The position numbers and the translations under genes are program-made. From assembly GCA_030267965.1 (NCBI GenBank), contig BRYA01000243.1:1-22121 (forward strand): 22,121 bases of DNA, written 5' to 3'. The notes beneath the pieces are model-generated. The model worked only from the letters and a program-made list of their open reading frames with translations, searched no databases and was not told the DNA's origin. Shown piece by piece: positions 14,790-22,121 of the stretch. This stretch comes from Triparma columacea. Taxonomy: Eukaryota > Sar > Bolidophyceae > Parmales > Triparmaceae. How positions within the stretch are numbered: the stretch's first letter is position 1; each line of letters starts with the position of its first letter.

Positions 14790-15560
14790 AAGGATGTTGT
14801 TTGTATTTTGAACTTACGTATTTTACCTGCCTTCATCGGTCGTCACTGTAAACTGAAGATTTGTCACATTAACTCAGAATATTGGTTAAAAAATCTTCAA
14901 TATTTGCGTCGTATTTCCGAAGGAAGTGGGAAAAAGCATATTTTTGGAGTTTAAACGTTAATCATCTAGTATTATGATCCGATTGTTTCATTCATGTCTG
15001 ACTATACTTGGAAAAAGGGTAACGTACATGCACTACTGAGAGTTCCGAGTGTAGAGATGCGCGGCGAGCGAAGTGAGCCGTGGGGGGAAGGGTAGGGTAC
15101 GTCCTGTCGTTCTCTCCCCTTGGCACACCATTCCTCCAGTCGACGTAGTGGGCGAGGGCGTTGCTGGACCCTGCCGTGGTTCCTGAGGAGGTCAACGCAT
15201 CTGGTGTCTCCCAACTCTGTGTGGGAATTGTCGTTATTGTCGTTATTGTCGTTGTTGTCGTTATACTTCCCCCTTCACCCCCTCTCCTTCTCCCTCTCCA
15301 ACCTCCTCTATTACACTTCCCTCCTCCTCTATTACACTTCCGTCCTCCTCTATCACACTTCCCTCCTCCTCCTCCTCCTTTTCCTTCTCCTTCTCCTCCT
15401 CCACCTCCACCTCCTCCTCCCCATCCTGCTCGTCGCTTCGCTCCTCGCCACTCCTCCCCCTCTCACCCCCCCACCCCCATATACCACGTACTAAACCTCT
15501 GACGATTTCAACCAACCCGCGTATAGTAATGCTTATCCTCTTGCTTTTCCTAGACTAACT

Positions 15561-15591
<31 letters not shown>
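14790..15591. other. Convergent gap between the RAP gene and the fucosyltransferase-like gene
   Basis: About 800 nt with no convincing gene. It holds copy 2 of the 26-nt repeat (14959-14984), a GCGAGCGAAG motif at about 15062-15077, a GTCGTTATT tract (about 15227-15265), three 21-bp units of CTCCTCTATTACACTTCC type (about 15302-15362), a CTCCTC-rich pyrimidine stretch, a CGCTTCGCTC motif near 15433-15443 and an ACTA microsatellite. The open frames over these repeats lack ATG starts and only reflect the repeats. Confidence 0.6.
14959..14984 (+). repeat. Copy 2 of the 26-nt dispersed repeat (3' of the RAP gene)
   Basis: Exact match to 11789-11814, located 170 nt past the RAP stop codon. Inside it ATCAT and ATGAT form a 5-bp inverted pair with an 8-nt spacer. 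No other copy was noticed in the window. Confidence 0.9.
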
Positions 15592-15595
<4 letters not shown>

Positions 15596-15597
15596 AC
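15562..15597 (-). repeat. ACTA tetranucleotide microsatellite overlapping a stop codon
   Basis: About eight CTAA/ACTA units end at 15597 and include the TAG stop of the fucosyltransferase-like gene (minus strand ...GTT TAG TTAG...). Because the minus-strand unit contains TAG every 4 nt, any frame entering it stops within about 12 nt. Confidence 0.9.
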
Positions 15598-16719
15598 TCT
15601 GATGAAGTCGTCTTCCTTTCTGAAGAAAACCTTCTTGCCGCCCCTCCTAGTCAAAATGATACTGGAAATAGTAAAGCTCGAATACGTCGGTATAAATAAC
15701 GCGTCGCACTCTCCTAGCGCAAAAACATCCGCTGCTGCTTCCGCCATTTTGTGATTCCTCTGCTCGTTTGTCAACGCCGCGCCAGTTTTGGATCCCCACT
15801 GTCCAAACCAAACTCCACTCTCGGGCAGCTCTACTTCAATCCCTCGGACAACCTTCCACGCCTGGGGGGCATTATTCTCGAACCAAACCCGTGTCGTGGG
15901 AGTGTCAGACGCAAGAAACACACTAGCATCATCTCCTGCGGCGAATCGAAGCATCGCTTTTAGCGTGTTGTCCATAACAATTTCAGGTTTGGTGACTTGC
16001 CTCCACTTCTTCTTCTCCCAATCTCCAGTTTCATTATTCCCAAACCTGAAATGCGCGCACAGATGCGTCTGCCTGTATTCTTTTCTTCGTTCCTCGAGCA
16101 GTCGCTTTACAGACGGCGACAAGCTTGCTTGTAAATCAGCTACCACTGACCACGCGATTTCGTTGTCGAAGAGTAACCGAGCGTCTTTATACAGATCTGA
16201 AACTGCGCCTGTCCTATTCAATGCGCGGGCCAATTCTGATTCTTTGACATTCCCCACGGAGTCGCCCAACCACGCTTTAGGAGAATCGTTACCGTAATGC
16301 TCTTCCAAAAACTGTGTTCCCGTTACAACCCTGTTACAGTCGTCGAAGAGAGCGGACCAGGGAACGTCGCGCCAGACGCTTACTACTTGTCTGTCGTGGA
16401 GGGCTGCGTAGACGAGTGCTTTCAGATTAAAAGACAGTCTATGTCCAATCCCACAACACGCTCCGATGGAGATTGGAGGTAGGTTAGAGAAGGATTGTGT
16501 TGTTGCGTCGCTGCTCAAAACTTGATTGGCAAAAGCTACGTCATCAGCAGCAGTATGTATCGTCCTCCCGTGCCCTTTAACTTGACTTCTCAAGTCCCCC
16601 TTGGTTCCCGTGAAGAAAGGCAAGACGTCAAACTCTACGTAACGCGTTACCAAGGTTACAAAAGACAAAAAGGAGATGAAGGAGATGAAGGAGATGAAGG
16701 AGAATGGTGGTCGAGACAT
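15592..16719 (-). CDS. Fucosyltransferase-like type II membrane glycosyltransferase
   Basis: Single exon, 375 aa from ATG 16719, the first in-frame ATG (the open frame runs further upstream without one). A short N-terminus precedes a hydrophobic segment (residues about 5-27, FSFISFISFISFLSFVTLV), a signal anchor as in Golgi transferases. The lumenal part has CCGIGHRLSFNLKALVYAAL (near residue 88), resembling the GxGHR...N.....A opening of alpha-1,6 and Nod-type fucosyltransferases. It also has THLCAHFRFGNNETGDW (H.R-type nucleotide-sugar motif), VFLASDTPTTRVWFEN (the (F/V)hATDd strand), and CDALFIPTYSSFTISSIIL (the final S(S/T)FS-type motif). The fold assignment is fairly secure. Donor and acceptor cannot be read from sequence. 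The same-strand NDRG-like gene lies upstream, about 0.5 kb away. Confidence 0.68.
16670..16703 (-). repeat. 9-bp microsatellite coding for Phe-Ile-Ser repeats in the signal anchor
   Basis: Three to four units of TTCATCTCC (minus strand) encode FIS-FIS-FIS at the start of the membrane segment of the glycosyltransferase. Units differ by hardly a base. Confidence 0.88.
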
Positions 16720-17248
16720 TGCTGGGTCTCGATGACGGGGTAGTGAGGGAAATTGGGGTAAATGTGAGGAAAGTCGCCTTCCTAAGGTCAAATGCGATGA
16801 AGAGAGTTGCAGATTCCCCTCGAGATCTTAAATTTAAACCGAAACAGGTTGTAGGGAAATGACCAGATTTTAGGAGAAAACTACCCTTTGAGAGAGACAT
16901 TAAATTAAAAACATTCTTCCCATTTTGAACTTTCGTGTCTCCTCTGTCTTTAAGAAGTTGGCATGGATGGGCGACGGAGACACGGGTGAAAAGTGATTTT
17001 GAGAAATTTTCATATTATATTGTTTGGCGTCTAATTGTGAACCAAGTCGCTTCTTTTCTTTGTTCTTTTTCATTTTCATTTCATACATACAGCTGCCCAT
17101 TCCCATCCCCTCCCCCCCCCCACACCCCCTCCCTGCAATCCCTTTTTTCTCGCGAAACACTTATGGGAAGGTTTACCTGCCACAACATTCCTCCCCCCCC
17201 CCCCCCCTGTCCCGTCTTTAATTGGCATACACAATAGTGTTAGCAAAT
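16720..17248. other. Gap between the NDRG-like gene and the fucosyltransferase-like gene
   Basis: About 530 nt, upstream of one minus-strand gene and downstream of the other. It contains poly-C runs (about 17112-17120 and 17191-17207) and AT-rich stretches (16890-17030). Open frames here show no protein features. It probably holds the 3' UTR of one gene and the promoter of the next. Confidence 0.5.
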
Positions 17249-19766
17249 CTACGCCGCCTCGATAAAAAGTTTAAGTGCCTGCACAACATTCCTCCTACCC
17301 TGCTCATCCTTAAGTGTCGCCCCTCCCCCAGCCGAGTACTCCCCTATGTAAGTTCGAAGCTGCACACCAACCCCTCCAGAACCCCGAGCCCTGTCTAGCT
17401 GCTCAACAGCCCTGACTGCACCCTCTCTCGCCTTCGCGCTCCCTTCCGCGAAAAGCACCAGGTTGGCCATCCCCCCCAGCGCCCTGGTCCTCCTGACCTC
17501 AAGTGATGTCCTCCTGTCAGTGCTTAGGTAAGAGGATGCGTACGAGGCCACGCAGCCTTCGTGCATCATCCCAAAGTCACCCTCGAAACCCGGGTGTCCT
17601 GATACCGCCTCAGGAACACCGAACCTTGCCGACGCTAGGCCTCTGTAACCCCGCCTCATAAGGCAGGACCCGAGGTAGCCGCTCAGGTTGTCTCCGACGG
17701 TGGGGCCGTCAAAGTCTACCTGGAGGAGGACCAACCCCATCAGCATACCACCGGTCCTGACCTGCCTCTGGGACCTCAACGAATTGTAGTCGTCAATCTG
17801 CCTCTGAGGGGGGGCACACAACACACACACAACAAAAAGCGAGAGCCGAGTCGTGATCGTGAGTTAGAATTGTAGACAAGTGATTTGAGTCTCGTTACGT
17901 TGCAAGGTGATAATCTGGCATATAACTTCGACTTGCGGTTTCCCGTCGGCTTTGCTTACAGGGTCGGTGTGTCGCTCTCTGCAGTAGTGCTTCCCCTGTG
18001 TGTATCCTCCGAATAGATATATTCCCTTTTGAGGATTCCCCGGCTTTGCTTACAGGGTCGGTGTGTCGCTGCTTCCCCTTCACATCCTCGCCCCGCCCCC
18101 GCCCCCACAATACCCTTTCTCACCTGCTTCTCCTCGCACGCCGCCCTCGTAACGACGTTGGCCCCCGCCCCCTCCCCCATGAAAATGTACCTTCCCTCGA
18201 CCCCTGGCGGTGGCGAGCGAAGCGAGCCACAGTGGAAAGGGTTAGTAGGTAGTAGTGGCGAGCGAAGCGAAGCGAAGCGAAGCGAACCGCTGAAGGGGTG
18301 GGGGCTAATGTTGCGCCCAATGTTGGGTCTGTTGGGCCCAATGTTGGGTCCAATGTTGTGTCGTTTGCTTGGCCTTTTTGCTCCTTCTCGCGATCCATGC
18401 CCCCCTTTCCATTCTTCTCACCTAGCTCCCTGACCACTCTGTTCACCATGCCCGCCAGCTTGTCCATCGCCCAGTCTGATTCCGGTATTTCCCCAAGTCC
18501 CTCCCCCCCCCCCTCTTCAACAACGTCGTGCCCGGGCATCGATATATGGTAGAACACAGGCACCGGTACATTGGCCATCTTTGACTTGACCCTCGAAGCT
18601 GAGGAAAGGCGAGGAGGAGCGAAGCGACGACCACAGGAGGAAGAGGAGGAGATTTAAGTTCAGTTCGTCAGATAATTTTAGTGCACCAGGGCCAATTTGT
18701 AGCACAACTCACCTTGGTACGCCATCTGGCTCACGCACTCCGTGCTCATCTGCAGCATCCCGTTCCTGTAAGTTGTGCAGGTGTCGTGGACCGTCACGAC
18801 GCTCACCGTTGCCTTAGAGGGGTCGCCAACGACGCAGACCCTGGCAAGCTCGGAGGGAACGGATCTGTAGGATATGGAGGGGCGGAGAAGAGTGGCGGCC
18901 AAACGGGCCTGCTCGGCGGAGTGGGATTCCTGGGAAAGGGCGTCGGCAGCGAGGGAGCTCTGGGGAGCGCTTGCGTTAGTTTATATACATCGAGCCCTCC
19001 AGTAACCTTGAAGGTGACTTGCTTTCCCTCCCCCCCCCCCCCTTCTCCTCCCCTCCCCCACCTCTTACCTTGCCCCCTCCTCCTCCTCCTCCCCCCCCTT
19101 TAATTGCCATTGTATTAGTGAAGTCCTCCGGCGCCCTATAGTCAGCGACAAGTGCCTCCTCCCTTGAGGCTGGGTGAACTCCAAGGACACGCTTGTCACC
19201 GAGGGCGGCGGATCGGCGGATACCGGCACCGGTACCGGTACCGTTCCAGGACATTACACCGACACCGGCGGGAGACTTCCACTTGGGATGCTGGGGGGAG
19301 GGGGAGGAGGGGGGAGAGGAGGGGAGGGGGGAGAGGAGGAGAGACTGGAGTGAGATGAACCGTGAGGGTGTTTATGCGAGCCGCTTAAAAGTGTTGCCCT
19401 CAGTATAGTGTATTGGCGTCCTCTGCTAAGATTATGTGTATATACATAATGTGTCAACGTCATTGCTTCGCTCTCCTCCCTCCTCAATCTCACCTTCCGG
19501 GGCTTGAACCTCTCATTGTGCGCGGCCCAGAGTTCCTCCCTCTCGCACTGCTTCTCCTCCAGCGAAACGTCCAAAGGGGAACCGCTGAGGCGGTAGGTGA
19601 GGAAGGCTAAGGCTGCGAACAATGTTATCACCTGAACACCGTGAGTCTCAAAGCAAAGACGAAGGATGAAATCATACCAGGTGCTGGTTTCATTGAAGGC
19701 ATCGAGGACAGCTGTAAGCGAGATACCACGAGAATCTCTCTCAATGAGATTCTGGTAGTCAGGCAT
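17249..19766 (-). CDS. NDRG-family (Ndr) alpha/beta-hydrolase-fold protein with N-terminal membrane segment
   Basis: Six exons (19766-19494, 19290-19069, 18959-18713, 18598-18422, 18203-18124, 17803-17249), all GT-AG, phases 0,0,1,1,0, giving 517 aa. Residues about 43-65 (FETHGVQVITLFAALAFLTY) form a membrane helix. A Lys/Arg-rich stretch and a nine-Gly run follow. The hydrolase fold begins near 200: SVVTVHDTC (223-226 HDTC; NDRG LTYHDIG), VPVFYHISMPGH (NDRG VCHVDAPGQ), SDWAMDKLAGMVNRVVRELG, then MGEGAGANVVTRAA (315-328; NDRG GVGAGAYILSRFA), GLVLLQVDFDG, and ASSYLSTDRRTSLEVRR (NDRG LNSYNGRRDLEIER). At the nucleophile elbow the Ser is replaced (G-E-G-A-G), as in true NDRG proteins, so it is probably non-catalytic. 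NDRG proteins act in trafficking and stress responses; the membrane helix is unusual for them. Assignment rests on these motifs only. Confidence 0.7.
17947..18070. repeat. 30-bp perfect direct repeat inside an NDRG-like gene intron
   Basis: The 30 nt at 17947-17976 (starting CGGCTTTGCTTACAGGGTC) recur exactly at 18041-18070, both followed at slightly different distance by GCTTCCCCT. Both copies lie in the fifth intron (18123-17804). On the gene strand each copy contains TGTAAGC, a donor-like sequence. Confidence 0.9.
18204..18421 (-). repeat. Repeat-filled fourth intron: GCGAA pentamers and TTGGGCCCAA-type units
   Basis: This intron holds GCGAGCGAAGCGAGCC at 18213-18228, a run of five GCGAA units at about 18259-18287, and a tandem of CCAATGTTGGGTC-like units at about 18316-18356. 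On the gene strand a CTAAC branch site precedes the GCTCGCTTCGCTCGC motif, which sits just before the acceptor CGCCAG|GG. Confidence 0.85.
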
Positions 19767-20219
19767 GTGTTAAATAGGGTTTGGAGGGGGTTGGAATTGT
19801 CGCTGTTTCGACAATAAGAAGTGAAAATTTGTGGGATTGTGTAGAAATGATAGATACTATGAATAATGGGGGGTGAAATTGAATATATAGCAGGTGAGGG
19901 GGAAAGTAAGGTGAATAATTAACGTAGAGAGAGAGAGATGGGTTAACAACCAAAAATGCCCAAAATGGCAGAATCCATCCGACTTCCATTTCTTGACTTC
20001 TTTTCCTCTCTTTTTTCTCTCTATATATAACGTTTCTTTATAACGTTGGCTTTTAGGCATTTTAATCCTTCCAAAATACCCATAAAGGATCACAAAATCT
20101 TCTAAAACGGCCGTCATATAGTTTAGTCAAGACAGAACTCGAGAACTTCCAAGACAGTCCATATTCAGACTCTCCTAAAGCAAATAATACGCAAATAATA
20201 CTCAAATAATAGTCAAATA
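19767..20219. promoter_or_regulatory. Divergent intergenic region between the NDRG-like gene and ATG101
   Basis: About 450 AT-rich nt between two diverging start codons, so both promoters are expected here. CTCTATATATAACG at about 20019-20032 is TATA-like. Just before the ATG101 start, (G/C)CAAATAATA units repeat every 11 nt (about 20180-20218) and run into the start codon itself. Confidence 0.5.
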
Positions 20220-21285
20220 ATGGCAAATAGACATGACAAGAACCTTCCAGAGCTCGAACTCCACGAACATCAAGCTAAAGAGGCATTACAAGTAATCCTT
20301 CACACAATCGTATTCCTGCGAGCGCCCAAGAAGCTCTCTATCGGTACCGACGTTATCGATTGTCACACATCGTCCTTCCCACTACCTTACGCGAAGCTTA
20401 GGTTCCCTGAGGTCACGTCTATGATTGATGATTCACTACAGACTTTTTTCCAAACGGGACTTTCCACAATTGGACCTGAGCTTTCAAAGGGTGTTGTAGC
20501 GCTGGACTTTTACGTCAATAAAGTAAGAGGGGGGAATGGGGGGGGGGGAGGGCGAGGGGGGTAGTAGTTAGCCTCGGTTGATGATTTGATGTAGTTTGCG
20601 CTTGTGTCTAACCCCCCATCCCTCCACCCCTCAAAACCCTCTCTTCTTCCCAGCCCACAGGAAGCTGGTTCGGTCCCAAGACTGAGAAGGTTTGTTTCGA
20701 GAAGTGGATACTGCCCGTGCTGGTAGACTCAACCCCCCGTCCAGTAGGTGACGACGTCGCCTCCGTAATCGAGCGTACTCGTAGCCGTGAAACAGCAGTC
20801 GAACGTGTCAAGGGTACAATGAATATAATATACGACAAGGCAATGGAGGATTTATCGCACCTACCCACGCAGTTCCAGTTCGAGGTGGGGGAGTGGGAAG
20901 GGGGGGGAAGGAGTAGAAGGAACAGCAGCGAGGATAGGGGGATTAGGGGAAGCTTGGGACGGACTGGACTTTTCAATGCGTCGTGAGGGGGGGGGGAATA
21001 GACGCCGGTGAAAAGAATTTTGTCAGGTTTTTCTTTCTCAACTCTTCTTTTCTTTTCCCCCCTTTTCATTTCTTTTCCCCCTTTTCTTTTTCTTTCCCCC
21101 CTTTCTTCCCTCGTTCCCCTTCTTTTTCTTCCCCCCCTTCCCTCCTTTTTCTTTTTCTTTTTCTTTTTTCTTCTGTTCTTCTTGTTCCCCCCCCTGCCCC
21201 TCAGACCCCCCCCTGCCCCTCAGGAGGTACCGCGTTCGACCTTCTCTACGCTCAGTGTGGGTTGTGCTGGGAACTGCTGTGGTAG
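20220..21285 (+). CDS. ATG101: Autophagy-related protein 101 (ATG101), HORMA domain
   Basis: Three exons, 20220-20522, 20654-20884 and 21205-21285, all phase 0, give 204 aa (family usually 200-220). ATG101 binds ATG13 in the ULK/ATG1 initiation complex. Landmarks: LELHEHQAKEALQVILHTIV (plant LEVEHFEIREVLRCILHTIV), IDCH, then the WF finger GSWFGPKTEKVCFEKW (plant PSWFTKIERLYWEQW), RSRETAVERVKGTMNIIYDKA, then LSHLPTQFQFE and, after the second intron, TPPCPSGGTAFDLL (plant PFEITIPSSSDSAFGMDMF). Introns: 131 nt (AAA|GTAAGA to TTCCCAG|CCC) and 320 nt (GAG|GTGGGG to CCCCTCAG|ACC). The last acceptor is one of two in a 19-bp tandem duplication; the first is chosen because its frame matches the family. 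Reading through intron 2 would end at 20986 with an unrelated tail. Confidence 0.87.
21020..21204 (+). repeat. Long pyrimidine tract in ATG101 intron 2
   Basis: About 185 nt composed almost only of C and T, with TTTTC and CCCCC blocks, leads to the 3' splice site. The 5' half of the same intron (20885-21000) is strongly G-rich. Homopurine-homopyrimidine tracts of this length can adopt triplex (H-DNA) structure. Confidence 0.88.
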
Positions 21286-21639
21286 AAGCAGTCGAGATAA
21301 TCCCGACGGTGTGATTTTCTGAAGCTTGTATATAGAGTGAATGAAAATAAATACAGGGTTATTATACGTAGTATAAGCAATGCCTCCAACTTTCATTTTA
21401 CCGTAAGAAAAGGTTATTCTGATAATTTTTGTCGGGGTGAGAGGGTAAAAATTGGTAAAGCGAAGGGTTATGGGGTGAGGGTGTGTGTTTGAGAGCGTAA
21501 CAAAGAGTTCATAAATGTTGTTGTTGAAACTTTAAGCTCATTCCGTCTTATCCAGCTTTCATTCAACCGTCTCGTATTCCCCATCCCCATCTGTCCCCAC
21601 ACCCCTCAAGGCTACGCATTTTTACTTAAGTAATCACTC
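21286..21639. other. Convergent gap between ATG101 and the right-edge gene
   Basis: About 350 nt, the 3' flanks of two converging genes. It is AT-rich with no frame that looks coding, no RNA gene and no clear repeat. Confidence 0.5.
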
Positions 21640-22121
21640 TCAATCTCCATCCGAATCTTCCTCCGCATCAAAAGCAGCAGCGACATCCATTTCATTGTAT
21701 TCCCCCCTTTTATCTCTTCTCCCCCCTTCCCCCTCCCCCCCTTCCCCTGTACCCCTCCCTTCCTCGTCTCGTTTCTTGTTGCGGGCCGCGAGCTTTTCTC
21801 GGTATTTGTCCCACAGTGGTTTGCAGTCCTTGATTATCTCCTCCACCTTGGGATCATTGGCAATGCAGCCGTTGATTTTGGTTGCAGTACCGTGCCACCA
21901 ACTACCCATGTACGTGTTGTCCGAAAAGAGCACCTCCTTGTTCGTCGATGAAGGCACAGTCTTACCGCCTTCCGATTTCCTGACGTGGGCCACTAACTCT
22001 CTGGCCTTCGTGACATTGAGCGATTCGGCCCCTTCCTTGTTTCGTTTCTTGCGGGCCGCGAGCTTTTCTCGGTATTTGTCCCACAGTGGTTTGCAGTCCT
22101 TGATTATCTCCTCCACCTTGG
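21640..22121 (-). CDS. 3' part of a repeat-module protein related to the helicase C-terminus (cut by window edge)
   Basis: Open from the right edge to TGA at 21640, 160 residues visible. No true start is visible: the frame is already open at the edge and its first possible initiator is only a GTG. The visible part has the end of one module (VEEIIKDCKPLWDKYREKLAAR) and a second full one (TKARELVAHV, FSDNTYMGSWW, then NGCIANDPKVEEIIKDCK and LWDKYREKLAAR). They are 270 bp (90 residues) apart, with over 70 bp nearly identical between copies. The module matches the helicase repeats position by position: KAREFVAL/ARELVAHV, FSDGDLVGVWW/FSDNTYMGSWW, KYDTLLANR/KYREKLAAR. The tail is Gly/Glu/Arg-rich and ends AAFDAEEDSDGD. 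It may be the end of another helicase of the same family. Function of the module is unknown. Confidence 0.78.
   Translation of the reverse strand, partial: KVEEIIKDCKPLWDKYREKLAARKKRNKEGAESLNVTKARELVAHVRKSEGGKTVPSSTNKEVLFSDNTYMGSWWHGTATKINGCIANDPKVEEIIKDCKPLWDKYREKLAARNKKRDEEGRGTGEGGEGEGGRRDKRGEYNEMDVAAAFDAEEDSDGD

Noticed and set aside
15261..15515. Glu-rich minus-strand frame with (E)EEGSVI repeats as a gene
   Set aside because: No ATG start, composition set by tandem repeats, and it lies between two converging genes.
16720..16791. Extended start of the glycosyltransferase at 16791
   Set aside because: The codon there is TTG. The first ATG in frame is 16719, and it places the hydrophobic anchor at the N-terminus as expected.
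18204..18290. CRISPR-like array suggested by the regularly repeated GCGAA units
   Set aside because: The units are directly adjacent without spacers of constant size, and the setting is a eukaryotic intron.
18029..18433. Plus-strand 134-codon frame over the NDRG-like introns
   Set aside because: It consists of repeat-derived sequence across introns four and five of the minus-strand gene and has no recognisable protein.
20885..20986. ATG101 ending by read-through at 20986
   Set aside because: The tail (Gly/Arg/Ser-rich) comes from G-rich intron sequence and does not match the conserved C-terminus, which is found in the exon at 21205.

Overview
The window looks like nuclear DNA of a compact-genome unicellular eukaryote. 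Evidence: GT-AG introns of about 90-320 nt with CTAAC-like branch points, cytosolic and nuclear eukaryotic genes (SNW1/SKIP, ATG101, an NDRG-like protein, a W2-domain translation factor), an organellar OPR/RAP RNA-binding protein, and closely packed genes on both strands. The combination resembles a photosynthetic stramenopile such as a bolidophyte or pelagophyte. That placement is inference; nothing here fixes the taxon.

Layout. 1-330: decayed MULE-type transposase, cut by the left edge. 576-3593 (+): SF2 helicase with a Lys/Ala/Pro tail and four C-terminal repeats. 3781-4528 (-): adenine phosphoribosyltransferase, 5' exon unresolved. 5085-5627 (+): small CX9C mitochondrial protein, two exons. 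5823-8675 (-): large RGG-rich translation factor with an eIF4B-like start, seven NSR repeats and a C-terminal W2 domain. 9383-11053 (+): SNW1/SKIP splicing factor, divergent from the previous gene across about 0.7 kb. 11398-12672 (+): ankyrin-MYND protein, split by a short odd intron. 12843-14789 (+): OPR-like/RAP protein, two exons. 15592-16719 (-): fucosyltransferase-like type II membrane protein. 17249-19766 (-): six-exon NDRG-like alpha/beta-hydrolase-fold protein with an N-terminal membrane segment. 20220-21285 (+): ATG101, three exons. 21640-22121 (-): 3' part of a gene carrying the same repeat module as the helicase, cut by the right edge.

The genes are mostly unrelated housekeeping genes rather than a cluster or operon. 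The least familiar element is the 80-90 residue module with an FSD...G.WW core and a (K/D)KY...L..R end. It occurs four times in the helicase and at least one and a half times in the gene at the far end, so the window lies between two members of one lineage-specific repeat family.

Other structure: a 26-nt sequence shared exactly between the ankyrin-MYND intron and the region 3' of the RAP gene; a GCGAAGC-type motif close to the 3' splice sites of three introns; introns that are G-rich at the 5' end and C/T-rich at the 3' end; and microsatellites at functional positions (a signal anchor, a stop codon, a start codon, paired splice acceptors). Exon structures were worked out by hand from reading frame, splice dinucleotides and family conservation, without transcript data.
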